Shown here: piece by piece, positions 14,168 through 21,885 of the stretch | How the letters are laid out: every line of letters begins with the position of its first letter | Position numbering within the stretch: the first letter of the stretch is position 1 | Assembly (NCBI GenBank): GCA_947466075.1 | Contig: CANIBP010000060.1 | Span: forward strand, 1 to 36,751 | DNA: 36,751 bases | Reading direction: 5' to 3' | DNA from: Verrucomicrobiaceae bacterium | Lineage (GTDB): Bacteria > Verrucomicrobiota > Verrucomicrobiia > Verrucomicrobiales > Verrucomicrobiaceae | Translations under genes and position numbers: made by a program | The notes under the pieces: generated by a model | Seen by the model: only the letters and a program-made list of their open reading frames with translations | Told to the model about the DNA's origin: nothing | Database searches by the model: none

Positions 14168-15756
14168 TTCGCGGATGCTCCTTGGGTTTTGGTAACCTTT
14201 GCTTCGCCGCTTTGATGAACGGCTTCCGTGTTCGTGGGAATCGAAAGGTCACGGAGGTCAAGGGCTTCGATGGTTCCGGCTTGATGATCGAGGAGTTGCT
14301 CGAGGCCATCGGCAACGGCATCACTGATTTGCAATCGCTGAATCTGCGGTTGCGAAGTGAGGTAACCGACACCCTCAGGCCAGCCACGGCGGCCTTTGCC
14401 GGGAGGTGTCACGATGCCGGCCCGCGCATCCATGAAGGCCTTCAGCGCGGAGCGATCCATGGAGGTGCCGATCAAGGAACCGGCGGGTGAGGTGGCTTGC
14501 GGTCTTTGCACGACGACATCGCGCACTTGAAGCAACGCGATGCGGCCATCGGCGCGGATGAGTGGCGTGTGGCCGCTTTCCTTGCGCGGGTCATAGACGT
14601 TCAAGCCATCGATACGCAGCCGATCAATCTTCGCATCCGGCTGGATCCACACGAGCGGACGGTCGTCGATGGGCGCGTGGCTGCTGATGTTCTTGAGCGT
14701 CACCTGCTCCATCTTGCCTGCAATCCAGAAGAGGAACGGCGGCACGTAGTCATAGGCGCGTTGACCAGCGGGACGCAGGTCGATGTTCTCGAACTCCAGT
14801 CGCCCGATGTTGCCGCCCTCGCGGAAATAGGGCGTGATCCAGACGCCGAAGTCACGGTAGGTGCCTTTCACGTTGCGGATGGAAACGCGGTCGAGCCGCG
14901 AGGCGCGAGAGAGGATGCGGATGACCTGGGCGCAGTCGTCGGCCTGTACGCCGTCAATGTCCACATCGCTCACGGGGCCAATGCCAGCGGCGCTGCCGAA
15001 GCGCTTCATGGATGCGGGATCACGACCGAACTTCCCCTCGCTGTCCCAATCGCCAAGCAGGTCATCAATGTTCAAAGCGATCATGTCATCCCATGCGCGA
15101 CCCTGGACATTGCGAATGCTCAGGAACTCGCCTGGTCCCTGAACGTGAATGCCGTCCTGATTCGACTGCTTCGGGATGTGATCGAGGTTGATGTAGATGT
15201 TCTCAAACACCACACGCCGCCAGTTTGTGAGATACACGGCAAAGGTGCGCGAATTGGTGATGGACACATCGCGAAACAGCACCTGCTCCACGCCATGCAG
15301 TGCGAAGGCAGTCGTCCAGCCGTGTTCCTTCGTCGTGTGCTGCTGATGCTCCGCGTTGCCATTGTAAGTGCCGCTGAGGAACGACAGATTCCGATCCGCC
15401 CGCCCTTCCGGTTGCGGCGTGGCATTGGCGATAAGCGGGCGATTCGAGTTGTCCGCTAGATAGAAGCCGCACGCACGATTCAAACACTCGATGGTGGTGT
15501 TGGAGTGAACCTTGAGTCCTTTGACAAGGATCGGGCCATCCACAACGAGCTTCAGCGTGCCGATCTTCGGTGCGCGGTCGAGAATGCTCTGGATGAGCGC
15601 CGTATCGTCGGTGCCGCCGCCTTTGGTGACGTCACTATCGAGCTTCGCGCCCGCCTCGCTGGCGATGACGATGCGGGAGTCGGGAGATGACGCGGCGTGT
15701 AGTACGGCCAGCGGAGCGAGCAAGAGTGTGGCGAGGAGTGTGAGGATCTGTTTCAT
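14164..15756 (-). CDS. Exported right-handed beta-helix protein, GH28-like
   Basis: 530 residues. The leader MKQILTLLATLLLAPLAVL is a copy of the shared signal peptide, cleaved probably after HAA (about residue 22). The start of the mature part (KGGGTDDTALIQSILDRA) is typical of pectate-lyase/polygalacturonase-like beta-helix enzymes. SNQDGIHVQG (NQD at 199-201) corresponds to the GH28 NTD motif, and AWDDMIALN (221-229) to its second Asp pair; no clear GHG or RIK motif is seen. Repeats of the IxxxNV type (VSIRNVKGTYRD, VTLKNISSHAP) fit helix coils. Hydrolysis of a pectin-like polyuronide is plausible; another glycan cannot be excluded. A small ORF precedes it by 3 bases, and tandem palindromes lie further upstream. 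Confidence 0.75.
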   Translation of the reverse strand: MKQILTLLATLLLAPLAVLHAASSPDSRIVIASEAGAKLDSDVTKGGGTDDTALIQSILDRAPKIGTLKLVVDGPILVKGLKVHSNTTIECLNRACGFYLADNSNRPLIANATPQPEGRADRNLSFLSGTYNGNAEHQQHTTKEHGWTTAFALHGVEQVLFRDVSITNSRTFAVYLTNWRRVVFENIYINLDHIPKQSNQDGIHVQGPGEFLSIRNVQGRAWDDMIALNIDDLLGDWDSEGKFGRDPASMKRFGSAAGIGPVSDVDIDGVQADDCAQVIRILSRASRLDRVSIRNVKGTYRDFGVWITPYFREGGNIGRLEFENIDLRPAGQRAYDYVPPFLFWIAGKMEQVTLKNISSHAPIDDRPLVWIQPDAKIDRLRIDGLNVYDPRKESGHTPLIRADGRIALLQVRDVVVQRPQATSPAGSLIGTSMDRSALKAFMDARAGIVTPPGKGRRGWPEGVGYLTSQPQIQRLQISDAVADGLEQLLDHQAGTIEALDLRDLSIPTNTEAVHQSGEAKVTKTQGASAK

Positions 15757-15759
15757 GGT

Positions 15760-15891
15760 CTATTTTTCGCATTTCGTCGTGGATGAAGTCTCTCCGATCT
15801 TTGCATCACCGCTGGTGGAGATGGGACTTGGCACGTCGGTCGTCGAGGCAACGGTGTGGGTGGGTTTCGCGGCTTTTGCTTTCGTTTTCAT
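15760..15891 (-). CDS. 43-residue small protein ORF upstream of the GH28-like gene
   Basis: The ATG at 15891 opens 43 codons ending at TAG 15760-15762, 3 bases before the GH28-like start. The product is basic at the N-terminus (MKTKAKAAKPTHTVAS) and then Ser/Thr-rich, with no membrane helix, so it is not a signal peptide. Its codons 9-15 come from DNA matching the start of the 53-base repeat (KPTHTVA). It might be a real leader gene that couples translation of the enzyme, or a remnant. I know no family for it. Confidence 0.35.
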   Translation of the reverse strand: MKTKAKAAKPTHTVASTTDVPSPISTSGDAKIGETSSTTKCEK

Positions 15892-15933
15892 TTGATTCGT
15901 CAGTTCAAATCACTGGCAGTCATCGCACCACTG

Positions 15934-15980
15934 CTTTCCAATGGTTGGAAAGAACCGGCGCGCATTCTCCAAGGGTTGGA
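15934..15980. promoter_or_regulatory. Tandem TTCCAA/TTGGAA palindromes, likely operator
   Basis: CTTTCCAATGGTTGGAAAG (15934-15952) is a perfect 8-base inverted repeat around 3 bases. A second, similar site, TCCAAGGGTTGGA (15968-15980), has its centre 31 bases further on, close to three DNA turns, so a factor could bind both on one face. They lie 43-89 bases upstream of the small ORF and the GH28-like gene, and 80 bases or more after the end of the 1064-residue gene, so control of the GH28-like gene is most likely. The rest of the 15757-16059 gap shows nothing else. Confidence 0.5.
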
Positions 15981-16059
15981 ACTTCTTTCGTGCCGCATGC
16001 GGCTACCATTAGGCAGTGTGTAACAAGATACCATCTCCAGCTCGCTTCGCTTATCGCAT

Positions 16060-19000
16060 TCATGGTTTCGTGATCTCCACCCGGTAGAATTTCGCGCCAC
16101 CCGTCGCGTTGGTGTCGGTGATCGTGCGCTCGCTGCCGTTATCGCTCGTGATGCCGCCGGTGAGATTCGTCCACATGGCTGCGGCTCCGAGGCTTGGGCT
16201 GGTCTTCACGGTGTAGGTGCGGCCAGCGATGATGGGGCTGAACATGATCTTCATCTGCGTGGCATCTCCCACCACGGGCTCGATACGCGATTTGAAAATG
16301 GATGCTGGATCAGTGGGCACGAGTCCGGCGACGTATTCGAAGAGGTTGCTGAAGCCGTCCTTGTCGAAGTCCGCTGCATCAGCACCCGCTCCCGAATTGG
16401 CCACACTGCCGAAGTAGGTCAACCGCCAGCTTTCCTGCTCGGTGAGACCGGTGCCGGTGAGGTTGATGTCGAAGGGGTTCTTCGCTCCGGTGACGTTGCT
16501 GCCGATTTGCAGCGTGGTGCTTCTCGCACCAGTGGCGGTGGGCGTGAAGGTCACGGTGAAGGTGACCGTCCCGGTGCCTACGGGCACGGTGCTCGCGCTC
16601 AGGGCGCTGACGACGAACTCGCTGTTTCCACCGGTCACGGCGAGGCTGGTCAAATCCGCCGTGCCTGGGTTGGCGATGGTGAAGGTCTTTGCGTTGCTGC
16701 TACCGCCGAACGTCACAGAGCCGAAGTCTATGCTGCCGCCATCGGTCACGGCGCTGGTTTGTGTCACGGCGATGTCGGGCTGAAAGAACTCATCCGCGCC
16801 AATAGCAGGCGTGGAGGCACTTCGCGACTGGCCGTCGAAATCTGTGGAGACAACGGCGAGGGCGAGGCCGGAGTTGTTCGCAGGGCTGTTGGCGGCGATG
16901 TGCAAGTCCACGGTGGTGGCGCTGCCGTTTGGATTGACAAAGATCGGGTCTGCCACTGCGCTGCTGGCATCCTGCCCGGTCGCGGACTGCCACGTGGAGA
17001 GGGTGATGACATCGATGCCGTAGAAGCCGAAAACGCCGCCGGTGCCGCTGGCGAGGAAGAGGTTGCCCCCTGCCGTCAGGCCGACGGGACTCCCACCGCC
17101 GCTGCCGCCATAGACGACGGCGTAGTGCTGTCCGGTGCCGCCGCTGTTACCACGGGCGTTGACGAAGATGTTGTTAAGGTAGATGCGGGCATTGCTCACA
17201 CCCGTGGTGCCATCAAAGGCACGGGAACTACTCGGGCCGGAGGTCTGCGTGCCGCCGACATAGACGGAGTTGTGGTAGAAGCTCCGGCCCGCCGTCGTGC
17301 CGTTGTCATAGATGCCGCGCACGATGGATGCGCCAGCCGTGCCAGACCCGTCCGCCTTGAGGCCCACCCGCACCATGTTGTTCCGCGCCGTGAAGCTCCC
17401 GGTGGCGAATTGCATGCCGTGAAGATACGACAAGGTGTTGCTGGAGGGCATCGCAAGGCTGTGCACAAAATTGCGCGCGACGACGTTGGTGCCGCTGCTC
17501 GCGCCGGAGTAGTAGATCCCGGTCACCCCGACAGCCGAGGACGAATTCGTGTTGGCGAGCGAATGCACGGTATTTTGCGAAACGGTCTGGCCTGCTGCCG
17601 TCGAGATAGCGAAGATGCCATAAACCGACTGCGACTGCGTGATGTTCGGGTTACCACTCGTGGTGGAAAGGTTGTTAACGCTGTTACCGGTGATGGAGTT
17701 CACCCCGGCGGAAGTGACGATGCCGCGAATCTGTCCTGAGGTGCTCGGCCCGGAGTAGTTGTTATTGAGATTGGCCAACGTGTTGCCCGTGATGCTCGCG
17801 CTGGTGGAACTGGAGCTGAGAATGCCCGTGACCTGCTGGCCGGTGATGGAAATGGACGATGTGGCCGCATTCAGGCTGCTGGCGGTGACGGTGCTGCCCA
17901 CGGTGTTATTGCTAATGCTGTTCGTCCCGGCAGCGACCTGGATGCCGGTGAGCGAAGCGGAGATCGTGCTGGCCGAGCCGTTGACCGTGACAGAGCCGAT
18001 GCTGTTGTTGGCGATGGCTACCGTGCCGCTGCTCGCCGACCCGATGCCAAAGGTAGTGCCGCCTGTTCCCGCAGTGGTAACGGAGACCGACCCCGTGCCA
18101 GTCTCGGTGCCGATGGTGTTGCCCGTGACCGTACCGATGTTCGCGGCCCCGGCCTGCAGATGGATCCCACTCCACACACCGGGCAGCGTGCTGGCGTTGC
18201 TGGAACTCGTCCAGATCATGTTCGCCAGCGAATTGCCCTGCACGCTGCTTGGAGTAGTGGTGCCGACATTGAGCCGGATGCCCTGGAAGAGAAAAGCCAG
18301 CGTCGTGTCGGTCGTGGTCCAAGCCGTGCCCCCCGCGTTCGGCGCACTGCCACCGATAGAGTTGCCCGTCACCGTGAAGTTGTTGCCGGCGGTGTTGTTG
18401 ACGTAGATAGCGCGGACATTCGCCCCCACTGCCGCGCGGCTGGCACTCTGATAAAAGCTGTTGCCAGTGATGCTCCAATCGGTGTTGCCGCCGTCCAACC
18501 GCACGCCCGCAGCATCCACGCTGGCATAGAAATTGAAGACATTGCAGTTGGCGACGGTGTTGCCGCTGTTGTTCTGCGCTGCGGTGGCAGTGGAACCGAG
18601 CGCATAGAGGCCATTGGCCGGAGTGCTGGCACCGTCGCCGAGGTCGCAGTGGTCGAGCGTATTATTGTCATTGCCATTCGCGCCAGTGGTGGCGCTGAAG
18701 ACGACCGTGCCGCTGCTGGCGCTGGTATTCACGCCTCGGAGCACGGTGTAACGGCAGGTGTTACCGCTGGCCTCATTGATGAAGCGCAGTGCCACGCCGC
18801 TGGTGCTGGTGTTGGCAATGGTGAGCACACTCGGTTGAAGCACTGCGCCGACGCCGCTCGCCGGATAGCTCCCCACGCCGCCGGGCCTGCCATCGATGGT
18901 CACAAACTGCGCACCATTCAAATCCACCGTCGCCGCTGATGAAACCGCGCTGACGATCGAAAGGCCCGCCGCCCCGCTGGCCGGGCGGATGGTGAGCGAG

Positions 19001-19254
19001 TTCACGGCGCTGGCACCGTTGAGGGCTGGGATGGTGAGCGGGAAGGTCTCGACGCTGCTTACGTAAGTGGCCTGCAGTTCGAGGACAAGCGCACCACCCA
19101 GCCCATTGCCCACCGCCTGCACATCCGCAATGGCCGCCGTGAGGCTCGCATAATCACCCGTCGGCCCGATCAACTTCGTGCCGAAGAGCGGGGCCGCGTT
19201 CACCAGAGTGCCGAAGCCAACCAGCAACGAGAAGCCAATCGCAGCAGCCTTCAT
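16060..19254 (-). CDS. Giant exported beta-helix surface protein with SPD-2/Hydin-like and EF-hand-like repeats
   Basis: 1064 residues from the ATG at 19254; the frame is open to 19488, but MKAAAIGFSLLVGFGTLV is the signal peptide. Residues about 30-770 are a low-complexity right-handed beta-helix rich in Asn, Thr, Ser and Gly, with repeated INNNTVG or ITGNSV turns. Next comes an SPD-2/Hydin-like Ig domain ('choice-of-anchor D'; SIDFGSVTFGGSS, TVTFTVTFTPTATGA, about 795-895). Then a calcium-binding type-3-repeat-like DAADFDKDGFSNLFEYVAGL precedes a C-terminal SPSLGAAAMW-type beta domain that probably serves sorting or anchoring. No catalytic motif was seen. It is likely an adhesin or surface scaffold binding the same polymer. 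It appears to be transcribed alone. Confidence 0.8.
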   Translation of the reverse strand: MKAAAIGFSLLVGFGTLVNAAPLFGTKLIGPTGDYASLTAAIADVQAVGNGLGGALVLELQATYVSSVETFPLTIPALNGASAVNSLTIRPASGAAGLSIVSAVSSAATVDLNGAQFVTIDGRPGGVGSYPASGVGAVLQPSVLTIANTSTSGVALRFINEASGNTCRYTVLRGVNTSASSGTVVFSATTGANGNDNNTLDHCDLGDGASTPANGLYALGSTATAAQNNSGNTVANCNVFNFYASVDAAGVRLDGGNTDWSITGNSFYQSASRAAVGANVRAIYVNNTAGNNFTVTGNSIGGSAPNAGGTAWTTTDTTLAFLFQGIRLNVGTTTPSSVQGNSLANMIWTSSSNASTLPGVWSGIHLQAGAANIGTVTGNTIGTETGTGSVSVTTAGTGGTTFGIGSASSGTVAIANNSIGSVTVNGSASTISASLTGIQVAAGTNSISNNTVGSTVTASSLNAATSSISITGQQVTGILSSSSTSASITGNTLANLNNNYSGPSTSGQIRGIVTSAGVNSITGNSVNNLSTTSGNPNITQSQSVYGIFAISTAAGQTVSQNTVHSLANTNSSSAVGVTGIYYSGASSGTNVVARNFVHSLAMPSSNTLSYLHGMQFATGSFTARNNMVRVGLKADGSGTAGASIVRGIYDNGTTAGRSFYHNSVYVGGTQTSGPSSSRAFDGTTGVSNARIYLNNIFVNARGNSGGTGQHYAVVYGGSGGGSPVGLTAGGNLFLASGTGGVFGFYGIDVITLSTWQSATGQDASSAVADPIFVNPNGSATTVDLHIAANSPANNSGLALAVVSTDFDGQSRSASTPAIGADEFFQPDIAVTQTSAVTDGGSIDFGSVTFGGSSNAKTFTIANPGTADLTSLAVTGGNSEFVVSALSASTVPVGTGTVTFTVTFTPTATGARSTTLQIGSNVTGAKNPFDINLTGTGLTEQESWRLTYFGSVANSGAGADAADFDKDGFSNLFEYVAGLVPTDPASIFKSRIEPVVGDATQMKIMFSPIIAGRTYTVKTSPSLGAAAMWTNLTGGITSDNGSERTITDTNATGGAKFYRVEITKP

Positions 19255-19421
19255 GACGCAGAACGGAGTGTGAAAGCAGCGATATGCAAGGGGTCTGGAC
19301 GAACCAGTTTCCGTGGCAGCGCAGACACTGACATTGGGTCTATTAATAGGTAGATGGGACATGCAGATGAAGCGGGTTGAAACCGTGTCATTCCGCGAGC
19401 GGCCTAGACGGTCACATTTTT

Positions 19422-19532
19422 TCAGGAGAAAAAGTATGGCGCGTGCAGCAGCGCGGTGAGAGCCGACCGAAGGGAGACAGCCTGCCAAGTTGATTTCAAA
19501 AAGACGCAGGCAACGGTGAGGGTGGATTTCAT
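19422..19532 (-). pseudogene. Orphan leader ORF after the LamG-like gene
   Basis: The ATG at 19532 lies 2 bases after the stop of the gene ending at 19535, exactly where a next operon gene should start. It begins MKSTLTVA, like the leader of the sialidase-like gene (MKSTLTIVTALLL), but then loses the Leu/Ala core (CVFLKSTWQAVSLR) and stops after 36 residues. The first 53 coding bases after the ATG are the dispersed repeat (19477-19529). It is probably the remnant of a lost secreted-protein gene. The 280-base gap 19255-19534 holds nothing else that I can name; the upstream region of the 1064-residue gene must lie in it. Confidence 0.45.
19477..19529 (-). repeat. 53-base dispersed repeat, copy B
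   Basis: This is the partner of 14097-14149, ungapped, 42 of 53 identical by hand. It ends CTTGGCAGGCTGT. In one frame both copies encode the shared string LAGCLP using different synonymous codons (CTC or TTG for Leu), a hint of former coding in that frame. Confidence 0.6.
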
Positions 19533-19534
19533 AT

Positions 19535-20308
19535 TCACTTCTTGGATGAGGGCATCAGTTTCGCGCGGGTCGTCTCCCATTGTGGGTTGGGCTCGGCTTT
19601 CCAGATCTGCACGTCGTCGTAGCTCACGGTGCCGCCGCCCCAGGTGCTGAGGCTGAGCCAGGTCTTCGCGGTGGCGAATCTGGGGTGCTTCGCGATGAGC
19701 GTGGGGCCGCCTTCGATCTGCACGACCACTTCTTCGCCGCGCATCTCCTGTAGGACGTGATACCACTGGCCGGGCTTGGGCTTCCATTCGTCGCTAGCGA
19801 GCACTTCATCGGCATCGCCCTGCTTCTTGGTGTTCTTCTTTTTTGAGAGTGAGGTGCCAGTGCGAAAGTGCAGTTGTAAGCTGCTGATGTGGCCGGTGCC
19901 GGTGATGGAGGTGCCGTCGTTGAAGACCAGATGCTGCGCGGTGATCTTGTCGCTGATCTTGAAGGCGTAGTGCGCGATGCAATCGGTCGTCGGCGCATTG
20001 AGCTGGATGGCGGGGCTTTTGCCGTCGTGTTTTTTGTCGCGGGCCTTGGCTTGATCTTCCGCCGTCGCGGGCTGGCCGTTGAGCGTGCCGTCGGCGATGG
20101 CAAAACGGGTCTTCATCGATGGCTGCCATTCCGGCTTCATCGGGCCGTCGAAGCTGTCGCTGAAGATCACGTCACCGCGCTTGCTGAGGATGGGTTCGAG
20201 CATCGCCGCATCGGCGGCGTGCAGCGAAGTGAGCGATGCGAGCAGCAGGGCGGCGAGGAGCAGACGACAAAAAGATTGGAGACAGAAAAATGGGCTGCGA
20301 GTCTTCAT
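19535..20308 (-). CDS. Exported LamG/DUF1080-like beta-jelly-roll protein
   Basis: 257 residues from the ATG at 20308; an in-frame ATG at 20323 (MRDKNM) is equally possible and matches the internal start seen in the gene at 10723-11682. The leader combines the translated repeat element (FFCLQSFCR) with the shared core LAALLLASL. The mature part has the DUF1080/concanavalin-like pattern: VIFSDSFDGPMKPEW, HLVFNDGTSITGTGHISSLQ, GQWYHVLQEMRGEEVVVQIEG and a final SLSTWGGGTVSYDDVQIWKA. Such domains bind, or in some cases cleave, glycans. It follows the GH43 gene after 62 bases and is probably the last intact gene of that run. Confidence 0.75.
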   Translation of the reverse strand: MKTRSPFFCLQSFCRLLLAALLLASLTSLHAADAAMLEPILSKRGDVIFSDSFDGPMKPEWQPSMKTRFAIADGTLNGQPATAEDQAKARDKKHDGKSPAIQLNAPTTDCIAHYAFKISDKITAQHLVFNDGTSITGTGHISSLQLHFRTGTSLSKKKNTKKQGDADEVLASDEWKPKPGQWYHVLQEMRGEEVVVQIEGGPTLIAKHPRFATAKTWLSLSTWGGGTVSYDDVQIWKAEPNPQWETTRAKLMPSSKK

Positions 20309-20333
20309 GTTTTTGTCTCTCATCTTTTTGTCG
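20265..20333. repeat. TTTTTGTC-type inverted-repeat element spanning a start codon
   Basis: The arm at 20265-20290 (begins CGACAAAAAGATTGGAGACA) and the arm at 20310-20333 (ends ATCTTTTTGTCG) are near-perfect inverted repeats around a 19-base loop, with 2 substitutions and one extra base. The ATG at 20308 lies in the loop, and the ATG at 20323 lies in one arm. The mRNA hairpin would enclose the translation start, so it could affect initiation. Confidence 0.8.
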
Positions 20334-20370
20334 TGGAAGGGATTGCGGTAGCATGGTTTTCATGGTCGGC

Positions 20371-21882
20371 TTATTTGGTGACGACCGTTTTGCCAAAGAC
20401 GGTGAACTCGGCGACGCCGGGGGTGATGCCTTTTGGGGAGCCGCGGATGACGAGACGGGCTCGCGTGCCGGTGGCGGGCTTGCATTCGCGGTAGTCGATG
20501 AGCAGGTCTTCGGTGCTGTCGCTACGGTCGAGAATCGTGGTCCACTGGCCCTTGGTGGTTTCGAGTTCCACGCGGTAGCGGAAGGGGCCGGGCTTCACGT
20601 CGTGCTTCGTATCGAGGCCGATGTCTCGCCAGATGAGGCGCACGGCATGAATGGTGGCGGGTGCGCCGAAGATGCTGGTGAGCGTCGGCTGCGTGTCGCC
20701 TTCGGCAGGCTGCCACCAGGTGCGCATCTCGTTGTCCACGGCGAGGCGGCCTGGCAAGTTCGGGGCAGAGGTGGAGCCGAGCGTGTGCACGACGCCGTTG
20801 ATCGGGAGCCAGCCGGTATCGGCGGATTTCGCGTCCGGCGGCATTTTTCCTGGCAACCACTGCGGGAGCGAAGTCGCGCCGTTGACGACGAGTTCGCCAT
20901 TGGCATCGATCTCCGCGCGATCCATGCCGATGCGGCGCTCGAAGCTGTGAACCACGCCTGCACGGATCGTGTAGAAGGCCCAGAGTTGATTCTCCGGCCC
21001 GGCTACGATGCTGCCGGAGGCTGTGCCGGTGAGGAGGCCCTCGGTGGTGCGCAGAATCGGATTGTGTTTCTGAGGCGTGAAGGGTCCGAGCGGCGATGAG
21101 CTGACAAAGCAACCCATCGCGTAGGTGCGGTATTGAGTGCCTGCGGCGCCGTAAGTCAGGTAGTATCGACCATTGCGCTTCAGCATCCATGCGCTTTCCA
21201 GCCAGCCTTTGTTCGGGTTTTGGTTCCATTCGCCATGGGCTTCCCAGGGGCGCTCTTTTGGATTGAAGTCGATGAAACGCACGGGCGGAGTGAGAGGCTT
21301 CGTCGGGTCGGCGGCGTCGAGTTCCACGCCCCAGATGCCAGCCGTCTCCGAAACGCCAAAGTAGAGGTAAAGCCGCCCGTCATCATCGGAGAAGAGCATC
21401 TTGCCCATCAGCGGCGGAATCTCGCCACTGGGCTTGAGTTGCAAGTCGCCGATCTTCTCAAACGGCCCCAGAGGCGACGCGGAGGCGTAGAGCGTGGCGG
21501 AGTTGTTGCCGAGCAGGAACCGGCCGCGATGGCGCACAACGGTGGGTGGATAGCCGATCTCGCGCACATTGAGCGGATGATGGTGCCAGGTCGCGCCTTG
21601 GTCTGCGCTGACCCATGCCATGTCGCCGGACGGGTAGAGATACCATTTCCCATCGTGCCAGAGCACCACCGGATCAGCCAACTCTCGGAACTGCTCGCGA
21701 TGCCCGAGCAACCATCCCTCGCGTGCATCGGGCTCGCCATTGGTCACGTTGCGGGCGAAAAAGCCGATGGGGTAATTGGGAATCGGCAGCGGATTGCAGA
21801 ATGTTGCTGGAGGCTCGGCAGCGTGCAGCGCACCCAGCGACGCGAGCAGCAGAGCAGTGAGGAGGGTGAGGGTGGGTTTCAT
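20371..21882 (-). CDS. GH43-like glycosidase with C-terminal discoidin-like domain
   Basis: 503 residues. The leader MKPTLTLLTALLLASLGAL is the clearest example of the shared signal peptide. A five-bladed propeller of GH43 type covers about 25-350. The likely catalytic base is Asp70 in ELADPVVLWHDGKWYLY, the middle Asp lies in FSDDDGRLYLYFG (about 165-176), and the likely acid is Glu229 in GWLESAWMLKRNGRYYLTYG. Residues about 370-500 form an F5/8-type C (discoidin) carbohydrate-binding module (FGAPATIHAVRLIWRDIG). Family members remove arabinose, xylose or galactose side chains; the specificity here cannot be read. It is separated by 3 bases from the FAD oxidoreductase stop, so the two are co-translated. 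Confidence 0.85.
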   Translation of the reverse strand: MKPTLTLLTALLLASLGALHAAEPPATFCNPLPIPNYPIGFFARNVTNGEPDAREGWLLGHREQFRELADPVVLWHDGKWYLYPSGDMAWVSADQGATWHHHPLNVREIGYPPTVVRHRGRFLLGNNSATLYASASPLGPFEKIGDLQLKPSGEIPPLMGKMLFSDDDGRLYLYFGVSETAGIWGVELDAADPTKPLTPPVRFIDFNPKERPWEAHGEWNQNPNKGWLESAWMLKRNGRYYLTYGAAGTQYRTYAMGCFVSSSPLGPFTPQKHNPILRTTEGLLTGTASGSIVAGPENQLWAFYTIRAGVVHSFERRIGMDRAEIDANGELVVNGATSLPQWLPGKMPPDAKSADTGWLPINGVVHTLGSTSAPNLPGRLAVDNEMRTWWQPAEGDTQPTLTSIFGAPATIHAVRLIWRDIGLDTKHDVKPGPFRYRVELETTKGQWTTILDRSDSTEDLLIDYRECKPATGTRARLVIRGSPKGITPGVAEFTVFGKTVVTK

Positions 21883-21885
21883 TGA

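Noticed and set aside
19255..19488. N-terminal extension of 78 residues on the 1064-residue beta-helix protein
   Set aside because: The extension contains no export signal and would bury the signal peptide that begins at 19254. It also runs through the dispersed repeat. The later start is preferred.
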